Source: CAYGZQ01 sp964354375 [NCBI: uncultured Planctomycetota bacterium] (lineage in GTDB: Bacteria > JAJVIF01 > JAPKYR01). From it: a stretch of 64,000 bases of DNA. This document shows positions 8,535 through 16,158 of this stretch, one piece after another. The position numbers were made by a program, and so were the translations under genes. Within the stretch, counting starts at the first letter, position 1. Each line of letters begins with the position of its first letter. The DNA is taken from the NCBI GenBank assembly GCA_964354375.1, contig CAYGZQ010000012.1, positions 12,768 through 76,767 on the forward strand, read 5' to 3'. Under the pieces are notes generated by a model that made no database searches, was not told the DNA's origin, and saw only the letters and a program-made list of their open reading frames with translations.

Positions 8535-9350
8535 ATGAGTATCGACAGCATCTCCGGATTGTCATCCAGCATGACATTCTGCGAAATGATGAAGGCGAGG
8601 GCCGACCTTGAGAAATCCCTGGAACGACTCGCCACCGGAAGACGCATCAACAGGGCATCGGATGATCCAACCGGTTTGGCGATGGCCACCCGACTGGAGT
8701 CCCAGGCGCGAAGTCTTGCCGTCGGGGAGCAGGCCGCCCAGATGGGCGTCAGCATGATCCAGACCGCCGAGGGCTCCCTGCAGGGCGTCACCCAGGACCT
8801 TCAGCGCATCAGGGAGCTCGCACTCCAGGCCGCAAACGGCACGCTGAACGATGCCGACCGCGCCACCATCCAGATCGAGATAACCGGCCTGGTCGAGAAT
8901 ATCGCTTCCACACTCCGGTCAGCCGAGTTCAACTCGAAGTCCCTGTTTTCCGGGACTGTGGAACGGCTGCAGATCGGGCCAGGCTCGTCCGGCACCGTCT
9001 CCGTCGATCTGCCCGAGCTCACAAGCGGCAATCTGGGTCTGGCATCGATCGATGTCGGCACGCAGTCAGGAGCGGAGAATGCGATCTCGGCAGCGTCGGA
9101 CGCCCTCGACAAAGTGCTCGGGGTCCGAGCGAATCTCGGAGCGACTCAGAATCGTCTTGAGTCCGCAGCCGCATCCGTGTCGCAAACCCGTGCGAACACA
9201 CTGGGTTCACTCAGCGCGATCCGCGACATGAATATGGCCCAGGGAATCATGAGCTCCCTGAGGGCCATGAACAGCCTCGAAAGCCAGCTTCTGGTCCTGG
9301 GCCAGATGAAAAAAATCTCCGGCAGCGTGCTTGCGCTGCTGCGTAAGTGA
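8535..9350 (+). CDS. fliC: Short flagellin
   Basis: At 271 residues this is a minimal flagellin made almost only of the conserved ends. The N-terminal coiled-coil region has LEKSLERLATGRRINRASDD (about residues 25-45) and MIQTAEGSLQGV. The C-terminal D0/D1 region has LGATQNRLESAAASVSQTRA and ends in a helical SLESQLLVLGQMKKISGS. The variable D2/D3 domains that decorate the filament in many species are absent. ATG 8535 follows GGAGGA by 9 bases. No other flagellar gene is in the window, so the export and motor genes must be elsewhere. FlgL-type hook-junction protein is the main alternative; the N-terminal motif favours flagellin. Confidence 0.88.
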   Translation: MSIDSISGLSSSMTFCEMMKARADLEKSLERLATGRRINRASDDPTGLAMATRLESQARSLAVGEQAAQMGVSMIQTAEGSLQGVTQDLQRIRELALQAANGTLNDADRATIQIEITGLVENIASTLRSAEFNSKSLFSGTVERLQIGPGSSGTVSVDLPELTSGNLGLASIDVGTQSGAENAISAASDALDKVLGVRANLGATQNRLESAAASVSQTRANTLGSLSAIRDMNMAQGIMSSLRAMNSLESQLLVLGQMKKISGSVLALLRK

Positions 9351-9365
9351 GAGTTACGAACGAAG

Positions 9366-10397
9366 ATGGCGAATCGCAACGGGAAAAAGAAACGTCGACC
9401 GATGCCCTTCCAGTGGTACGATGCGTCCGACTGGGGCTTCAAGCCGTCTGAGGATTTGCGGATCACTCTTCGGATGATTCCGCTGGTGTTGGTTCTCATC
9501 CTCGGTTTCGCCCTGGGGCTCACGCGGGCCGTGCATCCGTCGCGCCGGTCCAACCCCCTTGTGGACGAGATGGGCCGTTCCCACAAGGCTCAATTGCAGG
9601 AGGCATACTCCTGCTACGTTTCCGAAGATTACTCGCACGCCGTCGCGACCGCGGCATTGGTCCTTCTGGAAGACCCGGAGAATGCCCTTGCAAGTCACAT
9701 TATCGGTCTTGCCGACGCTCGCAGGGGCCTTACTGAGGAGGCGACCCTCAGTTTCCAGAGAGCGGTTGCGCTCGATCCGGATTTCGCCCTGGCCTGGTAC
9801 AATCTGGGTGTAGTGGACGAATCGAGAGGCGAGTTCACCCGTGCGCTTGACGCATATCGGAAAGCCTCCGAACTCGAGCCCAAGAACAAAACCTCCTCCG
9901 CGGCCGCGTCCCGGCTTGAGAACATGGTCGCCGGCGAAGGCGGACGGGAGTGGCGCGAGACGGCCTCCGAACGGCTTTTCCTCGCTGGGGTCGACGCAGT
10001 GAACAAGGGCGGGGCCGACGATCTAGCTTATGCTGAGAGCATTTTTCGCAACCTGCTGGAGGATCGGCCGTACGATATCGCCGTAAGCAATATGCTCGGC
10101 CTGGTCCTTGCGAGGCAGGGCAGGCTGGACGAAGCCGAATCCGTCTTGCTCGACGTTGTCGAAAGCGAGCCCGGATACTCGAATGCCTGGTATAATCTCG
10201 GGATGATTCACAGGTCACAGGGACGGCTTGAGGAAGCGCTGAACGATTTCGAGACCGCCTGCTCGTCGAGTTCCGTCCAGAATTTCAGGGCGGTCGCCGC
10301 GAAGGAGGTCGACGAGGTGAGAGAGTTGCTGGAATCCGAAACCGTCATCGAGCCGCCCGCGAATCCGCCGGAGAATCCCGATGTTCCCGACCAATAA
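9366..10397 (+). CDS. Membrane-anchored TPR protein
   Basis: A 343-residue protein. A basic N-terminus (NRNGKKKRRP) and one transmembrane helix at about residues 36-55 (IPLVLVLILGFALGL) suggest the bulk is outside the cytoplasm. TPR units are readable in two blocks: about 72-180 (DPDFALAWYNLGVVDESRGE) and about 220-300 (EPGYSNAWYNLGMIHRSQGR). TPRs mediate protein contacts; the partner is unknown. It starts 15 bases after the flagellin stop, so the two are probably co-transcribed, which could mean a role in filament assembly or surface placement (inference only). Its last 17 bases overlap a small downstream gene. Confidence 0.8.
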   Translation: MANRNGKKKRRPMPFQWYDASDWGFKPSEDLRITLRMIPLVLVLILGFALGLTRAVHPSRRSNPLVDEMGRSHKAQLQEAYSCYVSEDYSHAVATAALVLLEDPENALASHIIGLADARRGLTEEATLSFQRAVALDPDFALAWYNLGVVDESRGEFTRALDAYRKASELEPKNKTSSAAASRLENMVAGEGGREWRETASERLFLAGVDAVNKGGADDLAYAESIFRNLLEDRPYDIAVSNMLGLVLARQGRLDEAESVLLDVVESEPGYSNAWYNLGMIHRSQGRLEEALNDFETACSSSSVQNFRAVAAKEVDEVRELLESETVIEPPANPPENPDVPDQ

Positions 10398-10533
10398 CCT
10401 CACACCCTGGCTGCGCTACCCGCTGGCGATCATCGTCGCTCTCCTTGCCGGACTCATGTTCCTGGGGCTCATGCTAGCCGCATTGAAGCTGGGCGAGTGG
10501 ATCTCGCAATTCGGCTCGTCGCCGGCGAACTGA
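10381..10533 (+). CDS. 50-residue single-pass membrane protein overlapping the TPR gene
   Basis: An ATG at 10381, out of frame with the TPR gene, opens a 50-codon frame that ends at TGA 10531-10533. The protein begins MFPTNNLTPWLRYP, then has one hydrophobic helix (LAIIVALLAGLMFLGLML) and a short polar tail ending SSPAN. A GGAG lies 7-8 bases before the ATG. Overlap with the preceding stop by 17 bases is a usual sign of translational coupling. Function unknown. Its size and single helix suggest a small partner of the TPR membrane protein or of the DUF502 protein 88 bases further on. Confidence 0.55.
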   Translation: MFPTNNLTPWLRYPLAIIVALLAGLMFLGLMLAALKLGEWISQFGSSPAN

Positions 10534-10620
10534 GAGACCGACCCCTCCCGGTTTCTCCTTCGTCCCCTGGGGAATATAAACCCCCGCATTTCTCCCGATA
10601 CTAACAGTGGGGCCGAACCC

Positions 10621-11283
10621 ATGAGAACCTCATTCGGCAAATCGCTGAAACGCTACTTCACAACAGGTCTTCTGGCTCTGCTGCCTGTTGCAGCATCGGT
10701 CTGGGTTATCGTCTGGCTCTTCAGGTGGGTGGATGGAATCGCCATACGTCCCCTGTTCCAGGCGGTCTGGATTCAGGCGCTGGTCGGCAGGCTTCCCCAG
10801 ATCGCGCAGCCCTGGGTTGAGAGACTGCTGGGGATAGTCATCCTGTTTGTCGGCATCTCTGCACTCGGTTTGCTTACCACCAACGTTGTGGGGCGATGGT
10901 TCTTGTCCTGGCTGGATGCACTCATGAAAAAGGTACCGCTCGCGAGCGCAGTGTACAGCTTTGTTAAGGGTTTAATTGAAAACTTGCGCCTCGTTGGTCC
11001 CGGCTGCTTTCAAAAAGTCGTCCTCGTTGAGTTCCCCCGCAAGGGTGTCTGGAGCATGGGCTTCGTAACCCGCACAATCAAGAGCCCCTTTGCGAACTCG
11101 GTCCCGGGCAATCTGCTGGCAGTCTTCGTGCCGACCAGCCCCAATCCCGCCACAGGCTTTATACTCCTGGTCGACAGCTCGGACGTCATTCAGCTTGACA
11201 TGTCTCTGGAGGACGGCCTAAAATTCGTTATGTCTGGAGGGGTTCTGATGCCGGGCCTAGGCGAGGAGACCGGGCCTGTCTAA
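10621..11283 (+). CDS. DUF502 family integral membrane protein
   Basis: A 220-residue protein of the DUF502 family. There are two strong helices, residues about 15-38 (TTGLLALLPVAASVWVIVWL) and 68-90 (LLGIVILFVGISALGLLTTN), joined by a loop with VDGIAIRPLF. A conserved soluble part follows, with VPLASAVYSFVKGLIENL, FPRKGVWSMGFVTR and FVPTSPNPATGFILLV, which are the usual DUF502 signatures. Family function is not established. It follows the small membrane protein gene by 87 bases; a GATACTAAC motif upstream (10594-10602) also occurs before flagellin. A short hairpin with T-run (11319-11338) follows the stop. Confidence 0.85.
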   Translation: MRTSFGKSLKRYFTTGLLALLPVAASVWVIVWLFRWVDGIAIRPLFQAVWIQALVGRLPQIAQPWVERLLGIVILFVGISALGLLTTNVVGRWFLSWLDALMKKVPLASAVYSFVKGLIENLRLVGPGCFQKVVLVEFPRKGVWSMGFVTRTIKSPFANSVPGNLLAVFVPTSPNPATGFILLVDSSDVIQLDMSLEDGLKFVMSGGVLMPGLGEETGPV

Positions 11284-11318
11284 GGTTACCCCGGCGGTTT
11301 GGTTATCAGGTATGGGGC

Positions 11319-11338
11319 ACCCGGTAACGCCGGGTTTT
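11319..11338 (+). terminator. Short hairpin with T-run between DUF502 and exonuclease genes
   Basis: ACCCGG/CCGGGT stem with a 5-base loop, then TTT. The 3' arm could instead pair with an earlier CCCGGCG at 11290-11296, giving two exclusive folds. It lies only 4 bases before the next ATG, so it may regulate that gene rather than simply terminate. Confidence 0.45.
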
Positions 11339-11342
11339 AGTT

Positions 11343-12212
11343 ATGTATTTTGACGACAGATACCACCACCTCCTGTTCATAACCCCTTCGCTAACGTTGA
11401 AACGGTTGTTTGCGTACCTCCGCAACCATGGCGGCGCACTCATCGGCTCCCAGGCGGTCAAGCGCGCGCTTTCTCTTCGCGGCAAGACAAAGGAATTCTA
11501 CGCCGAGCTGGCGGAGATATTCTTCGGACAAGTCCCTGATGTGTTCGCCAAGCTGGACGACGACAAGTACAGCCTTCGTCCGCTTGACAGCTTCAAGGTG
11601 CCTCTGGAGAAAGCCACCTTCGCCGTGCTCGACATCGAGACGACCGGCGGAAAGCCGCCTCTCGAGCGCATCACCGAGATCGCGATCCTGCGTCTCGACG
11701 GAAAGGGCACCGAGCTCTCGAGATATTCAAGCCTCGTCAACCCTCGAAAGAAAATCCCGCCGTACGTGGTCAGGCACACGGGAATTTCCGACTCCATGGT
11801 GGATGCTGCTCCGATCATCGAGGAGGTCCTTCCGAAAATACTCCACTTCCTGGACGGGAATATCGTCGTCGTCCACGATTCCTTCGCCGACATGCAGTTC
11901 CTGGACTACGACTGCGATCGCCTGTACAACGGGCTGATCTCGCTCCCGCTCCTCAACACGCAGCACCTCGCCGAGAGACTCTGCCCGGAGCTTGGCGGGC
12001 TCGGACTGAGCAGGGTCGCCGATCATCTCGGCATCAAGATCGGCGAACGACATCGGGCGCTCGCGGACGCAGAGCTCACAAGCCGCGTGCTGTCTTCTTT
12101 CCTCCCGAGAGTGAACGATCAGACGATCTACGAGGTCTATCTAAGTAACGCGCCCGAGGCCAGCTATATACGTCCCGGGCCCGCCATCAACAATAACTCC
12201 GACCACTCCTGA
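11343..12212 (+). CDS. DnaQ-like 3'-5' exonuclease (DEDDh)
   Basis: A 289-residue protein. The exonuclease domain spans about residues 92-265 and shows all three motifs: ExoI DIETTG, ExoII HDSFADMQFLD (normally HNxxFD) and ExoIII HRALADA, where His and Asp mark the DEDDh class. It would hydrolyse single-stranded DNA or RNA 3' ends using two metal ions. The N-terminal 90 residues are an unassigned helical extension, RNHGGALIGSQAVKRAL. It is not the replicative epsilon subunit with certainty; similar proteins are stand-alone exonucleases. ATG 11343 is the first codon after an in-frame stop and has no Shine-Dalgarno, which is unusual here. Confidence 0.85.
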   Translation: MYFDDRYHHLLFITPSLTLKRLFAYLRNHGGALIGSQAVKRALSLRGKTKEFYAELAEIFFGQVPDVFAKLDDDKYSLRPLDSFKVPLEKATFAVLDIETTGGKPPLERITEIAILRLDGKGTELSRYSSLVNPRKKIPPYVVRHTGISDSMVDAAPIIEEVLPKILHFLDGNIVVVHDSFADMQFLDYDCDRLYNGLISLPLLNTQHLAERLCPELGGLGLSRVADHLGIKIGERHRALADAELTSRVLSSFLPRVNDQTIYEVYLSNAPEASYIRPGPAINNNSDHS

Positions 12213-12243
12213 TCCGGAATTCCGTCGGAGGTGACCTGCCAAC

Positions 12244-13755
12244 ATGCATCGAACACTCGCATCAATAATGATGTTCTTCATCCTGTGCCTTGTGGCGGTC
12301 GGCTGCAAAGAGAAGCCTTCGGTGAAGACGTTCCCGCCGCACCTGATGGTGAACTACACTGCCAGGAATGCAGGAGCTTTCTTCCCATGCGGCTGCCGGA
12401 TCCCCCTGGGGGGACTTTCGCGACGCGCGGGGGCTCTCGCGGCCGAAACCGCATACCCCATGATCACCCTCGACGCCGGCAGCTTCGCGGGAGGAAACAC
12501 CGCCTACGCGCGATTTTCCGCCGGCTGGATTCTCAAGGCCTACGCGCTCATGGGCTACACCGCAATAAACCTCGGAACCGAAGAGGCCGTTCAGTCCGTA
12601 GGCCAGATAAGGGACTGGGACAGCTCCGCACAAGGCATCCTGATCTCGGCGAACCTGCAGGATGACGAGGGGCTGCCGGTCACACGCAAGTACCTCATCC
12701 GCGAGGTGGGCGGTATCAGAATCGGCATCACCGGCTACACGTCGGCGGAAAACCGACCGTCCGAGGCGGCCGAGATGCCGAAAGTCGTCCCGCCCGGTCC
12801 CGCGCTGAAAGAGGTCATGGACAAATTCAAGAGCGAGAATGTGGATTTCGTGGTTCTTCTCGCCGACGCGCCGAGCACGAGCCTCGAGGAGGTGCTCGGC
12901 ATAATCACAGGCGTCGACCTTGTCATCCAGGGTCAGGAGTTCAATTCCGGCCAGAAAGCCTCGAGCCAGCTTCTTGATAGCGGCACACGTCTCGTCAGGA
13001 TGGGCGGTGAGGGAAAGTACCTGGGACGCATGAGGCTGGATTTCGATCCCATGGGTGCGGTGATCGGGGAGGAGGTCTGGCGCGTCGACCTCGACAACAC
13101 GACCCCCTCGGCATCGGAGATCTCGACGCTTCTCACCGAGTTCAAAATCGAGCTGAGGAAGCGGCGCGAGGAATTTATCGGCGATCCCGCCAACCCCTTC
13201 CAGCGCTCGCAGTCCCCCGAATTCGTCGACATCCTGGTCGGCTACACGGGCGACGGATTCTGTCTCAAGTGCCATCCGGTGTACGATCTGGAGCAGAACA
13301 CCGTCGGTCACGGCCAGACATGGTCGAGGCTCGATGAATCGCAGCGGACCAATCCCGAGTGCCTTGTGTGTCACACGACGGGCTATGGTCTTCCCACCGG
13401 GCTCAAAGATCCCGACAAGGAAAGCAATCTCAGGGGGATCGGATGCGAGGCCTGTCACGGCGCGGGCGCTCAGCACGTCCGCGAGCAGACTGCCATCAAG
13501 CACGGCATCGATCCCGCGTCCATCATACCTCCCGAGGACATCCCCGGACTTCCTCCATTTTCGCGACAGGTTCCGAAGGAAATCTGCCTGAGATGTCACA
13601 CCGAAAAATGGAGCCCCGGTTTCGACTACGACACGTGGGTCCTGCGTGTCAACCACGCGTCGGCAAAGAAGCGTCCGGCCGAGTTCGACCCGGTCACCGG
13701 CGAGAGAAAAAGCCCCGACATCCCCGAGGACGCCCAGCTGCCCTCGGATGAGTAG
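12244..13755 (+). CDS. Lipoprotein: nucleotidase-like domain fused to a tetrahaem cytochrome c
   Basis: A 503-residue protein. The signal peptide ends at lipobox Cys21 (VAVGC). Residues about 35-300 resemble the metallophosphoesterase part of 5'-nucleotidases (GGLSRRAGAL, LDAGSFAGGN, LMGYTAINLG), but the usual metal ligands are lost: NYTARNAG replaces the DxH loop and LGTEEAV replaces GNHE. A CGC motif (FFPCGC, 48-51) sits at the former active site. Residues 335-503 carry four haem motifs, CLKCH (340), CLVCH (373), CEACH (401) and CLRCH (448), as in cytochrome c554-type proteins. It would be an extracytoplasmic electron carrier with a non-enzymatic partner domain. GGAGGTGA precedes ATG 12244. 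It lies 31 bases after the exonuclease gene. Confidence 0.85.
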   Translation: MHRTLASIMMFFILCLVAVGCKEKPSVKTFPPHLMVNYTARNAGAFFPCGCRIPLGGLSRRAGALAAETAYPMITLDAGSFAGGNTAYARFSAGWILKAYALMGYTAINLGTEEAVQSVGQIRDWDSSAQGILISANLQDDEGLPVTRKYLIREVGGIRIGITGYTSAENRPSEAAEMPKVVPPGPALKEVMDKFKSENVDFVVLLADAPSTSLEEVLGIITGVDLVIQGQEFNSGQKASSQLLDSGTRLVRMGGEGKYLGRMRLDFDPMGAVIGEEVWRVDLDNTTPSASEISTLLTEFKIELRKRREEFIGDPANPFQRSQSPEFVDILVGYTGDGFCLKCHPVYDLEQNTVGHGQTWSRLDESQRTNPECLVCHTTGYGLPTGLKDPDKESNLRGIGCEACHGAGAQHVREQTAIKHGIDPASIIPPEDIPGLPPFSRQVPKEICLRCHTEKWSPGFDYDTWVLRVNHASAKKRPAEFDPVTGERKSPDIPEDAQLPSDE

Positions 13756-13759
13756 CGGC

Positions 13760-13914
13760 GTGCCGACCACGTCTTTCATGTGCCGAACACATCTTGTGTT
13801 TCGGTTTCAGGAGTCGACTCGTCTCGAGTCGGCAATGGAGCGATGGGTTGTGCCGCCGGGCGAATGCGAGACGCATTCGGCTCCTGGGCCCGAAACACGA
13901 GACGTGTTCGGCAC
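13760..13914. repeat. Nested palindromic element, copy A (four TCT/AGA hairpins)
   Basis: A partial unit at 13760-13779 precedes the full element at 13780-13914. Outer arms begin GTGCCG and end CGGCAC. Four inner hairpins: AACACA-TCT-TGTGTT (13786-13800), GACTCG-TCT-CGAGTC (13816-13830), GAATGCG-AGA-CGCATTC (13862-13878) and AACACG-AGA-CGTGTT (13894-13908). All loops are TCT or its complement. The element ends 8 bases before the hslV extended -10. Confidence 0.85.
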
Positions 13915-13921
13915 ATGCCTG

Positions 13922-13930
13922 TGCTATACT
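13922..13930 (+). promoter_or_regulatory. Extended -10 promoter of hslVU
   Basis: TGCTATACT, 46 bases before the hslV start. The -35 region would fall inside the last hairpin of palindrome copy A, which offers no good -35, so an extended -10 promoter is likely. Confidence 0.5.
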
Positions 13931-13976
13931 AGCCTGCCTGATGGATTGGGGCCAAAATCGAGTCCCGGGGTGAACA

Positions 13977-14537
13977 ATGGAGAGTTTCAAAGGCACAACT
14001 GTCGTAGGTGTGAGACGCAACGGAACGACCGCGCTCGCCGCCGACGGGCAGGTCACTATCGGTCAGGTCGTGATGAAGGACACCGCCCGAAAAATCATGA
14101 GGCTTCGCGACGGCAAGGTTATCATCGGCTTCGCGGGGACGGTGGCGGACGCGCAGACGCTCGCGGAGCGGTTCGAGGGCAAGCTGGAGGAGTATCACGG
14201 CAACCTTCCCAGGGCGGCGGTCGAGCTCGCCAGGGAATGGCGCACCGACAAATACCTGAGGCGTCTCGAAAGCGTGCTGCTCGCCGGGGACGCCGACAAT
14301 CTCCTTCTCGTCTCCGGATCCGGCGAGGTGATCCAGCCGGACGGAGATGTCGCAGCCATCGGCTCCGGAGGCGGCTACGCTCTTGCCGCGGCACGCGTGC
14401 TTATGAAACACACCAATCTCGACGCTGCGGCAATCGCCCAGGAAGCCCTCCGCATCGCAGCGGGCATTTGTATCTACACCAACGACAAAGTAGTCGTTGA
14501 GACCGTCCCCGGCGGCACAGGCCTTACCATCGCCTGA
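13977..14537 (+). CDS. hslV: ATP-dependent protease peptidase subunit HslV
   Basis: A 186-residue protein. HslV forms the dodecameric proteolytic core of the cytoplasmic HslUV protease. The start [16 protein letters not shown] indicates that the N-terminal six residues are removed to expose the catalytic threonine (Thr7 or Thr8), as in other HslV with a short propeptide. GDGQVT-like ([13 protein letters not shown]), [22 protein letters not shown] and [16 protein letters not shown] are standard family blocks. GGGGTGA lies before ATG 13977. hslU starts 46 bases downstream, so they form the usual operon. Confidence 0.95.
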   Translation: MESFKGTTVVGVRRNGTTALAADGQVTIGQVVMKDTARKIMRLRDGKVIIGFAGTVADAQTLAERFEGKLEEYHGNLPRAAVELAREWRTDKYLRRLESVLLAGDADNLLLVSGSGEVIQPDGDVAAIGSGGGYALAAARVLMKHTNLDAAAIAQEALRIAAGICIYTNDKVVVETVPGGTGLTIA

Positions 14538-14583
14538 CCCGTACACAAAGGGAATCCCTGATTCAGCTTCAAGCGGTAAAGCC

Positions 14584-16035
14584 ATGGAAGTCAGTGACAT
14601 AACCCCGAAGGAAATAGTCGCCCGTCTCGACCGATACATCATCGGTCAAAACAAAGCCAAGCGAGCGGTAGCAATCGCGCTCAGGAACCGTTATCGCCGC
14701 GCGCAACTCTCGGTCGAAGAGCGCGAGGAAATCATGCCCCGGAACATCCTCATGATCGGCCCCACAGGTGTCGGCAAAACGGAGATCGCAAGGCGCCTTG
14801 CGTCTCTCGCGGGCGCCCCGTTCGTGAAGGTCGAGGCGACCAAATACACCGAGGTCGGCTACGTGGGTCGCGATGTGGAGGGCATGGTGCGCGACCTTGT
14901 CGACTACGCTATCCGTCTCGTCAGGAATGAAAAGACCGCCGAGATCGCTTCCGAGATCGATGAAGTCGTAGATAATCTGCTGGTCGAGCTTCTGGCCGGC
15001 ATCCCGAAAGCGAAACCCAGACATCGACCCGGCCCGCCCACTGAGTTCCACCGCTACGATGCCGCGTTGCCGGGAGGCACAGGTGAGTACACCCCGGTCC
15101 CCGGCTCGCAGCCCTCCACCGAAAACGAGACCGAGGCCATGATCGAGGACCAGCACAGCCGGATACGCGACCGGGTCCGGAAACGCCTTCTCGACGGTGA
15201 TGCCGAGGAGGACCTTGTCGATGTCGATGTCGAGGAGCCTTCCACGTCAGGAGTAGAAGTTCTCGCCGCCCATGGTCTCGAGGAAATGGGGATGCAGATT
15301 CAGGAGATGCTGGGCGACATGATCCCCAAGAAACGAAGGCGAAGGAAGCTGCCGGTGAGAGAGGCCCGGGAGGTGCTCAGAAGCCAGGAGGTCGATCGCA
15401 GGCTGGACATGGACGCGGTTGTGCGGATCGCGATCAGGCGCGCCGAGGAACACGGCATAATTTTCGTCGACGAGATCGACAAGATCGCAGGCAAGGGCTC
15501 CACGCAGGGACCCGATGTGAGCCGCGAGGGCGTACAGCGCGATATCCTGCCGCTTGTCGAGGGCACCAGCGTCTCCACCAGATACGGCCCGGTGAAAACC
15601 GATCATGTCCTTTTCATCGCAGCCGGCGCATTTCACATGACCAAGCCCTCCGACCTGATCCCGGAGTTCCAGGGGCGCTTCCCCATACGTGTCGAGCTCG
15701 ATTCTCTGACGGCGGACGATTTCAAGCGAATCCTGGTTGAGCCGGAGAACGCGATAACAAAGCAGTACCAGGCTTTGCTCGGAACCGAGGGCGTACATGT
15801 CGAATTCACACCCGACGGCATCGACGCGCTCGCGGAAATCGCGACGCTTGTGAACGACCAGACCGAGAACATCGGCGCTCGACGTCTCCAGACCGTCCTC
15901 GAAAAAGTACTCGAAGAAATCTCCTTCGAGGGCTCCGACCTGAAGCTCGCCCGAATCGCCATCAACCGCGACTATGTGCAGAAGCAGGTCGCCGACATCG
16001 CCAGAAACACCGACCTCAGCCGTTACATCCTGTAG
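14584..16035 (+). CDS. hslU: ATP-dependent protease ATPase subunit HslU
   Basis: A 483-residue AAA+ unfoldase that recognises substrates and feeds them to HslV. It begins MEVSDITPKEIVARLDRYII, the typical HslU N-terminus. Walker A is GPTGVGKT (about residues 60-67), the pore loop lies near EVGYVGRDVEG, Walker B is IIFVDEIDKI, and the sensor/arginine region is in PEFQGRFPIRVEL. The I-domain between the Walker motifs is long and charged. The C-terminus ends RYIL, as needed for docking into HslV. Upstream in-frame codons from 14497 are rejected because they overlap hslV and lack family similarity. A nested palindrome (16036-16105) follows the stop directly. Confidence 0.95.
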   Translation: MEVSDITPKEIVARLDRYIIGQNKAKRAVAIALRNRYRRAQLSVEEREEIMPRNILMIGPTGVGKTEIARRLASLAGAPFVKVEATKYTEVGYVGRDVEGMVRDLVDYAIRLVRNEKTAEIASEIDEVVDNLLVELLAGIPKAKPRHRPGPPTEFHRYDAALPGGTGEYTPVPGSQPSTENETEAMIEDQHSRIRDRVRKRLLDGDAEEDLVDVDVEEPSTSGVEVLAAHGLEEMGMQIQEMLGDMIPKKRRRRKLPVREAREVLRSQEVDRRLDMDAVVRIAIRRAEEHGIIFVDEIDKIAGKGSTQGPDVSREGVQRDILPLVEGTSVSTRYGPVKTDHVLFIAAGAFHMTKPSDLIPEFQGRFPIRVELDSLTADDFKRILVEPENAITKQYQALLGTEGVHVEFTPDGIDALAEIATLVNDQTENIGARRLQTVLEKVLEEISFEGSDLKLARIAINRDYVQKQVADIARNTDLSRYIL

Positions 16036-16105
16036 TCTTCGCCGGGTCCGCCGCTTTTCCAAGCGGCATTCTGCCGGCTGGAAAGCCGGCGCACCCGGCA
16101 GAAGA
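16036..16105. repeat. Nested palindrome after hslU (two tetraloop hairpins)
   Basis: 70-bp inverted repeat starting one base after the hslU stop. Outer arms TCTTC-GCCGGGT / ACCCGGC-AGAAGA. Inner hairpins GCCGCTT-TTCC-AAGCGGC (16050-16067) and GCCGGCT-GGAA-AGCCGGC (16073-16090). The arms are reverse complements of each other except in the hairpin stems, which differ but remain paired: the same architecture as copies A-D with a 4-base loop. Confidence 0.8.
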
Positions 16106-16119
16106 TCCCCACCCCGCGC

Positions 16120-16125
16120 TATAAT
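16120..16125 (+). promoter_or_regulatory. Probable -10 box of ltaE
   Basis: TATAAT 33 bases before ATG 16159; no strong -35 at 16-18 bases upstream (the region is the end of the palindrome). Confidence 0.4.
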
Positions 16126-16158
16126 ACCTGCTCTATCCGGTGAAAGGGATTTCGCGAT

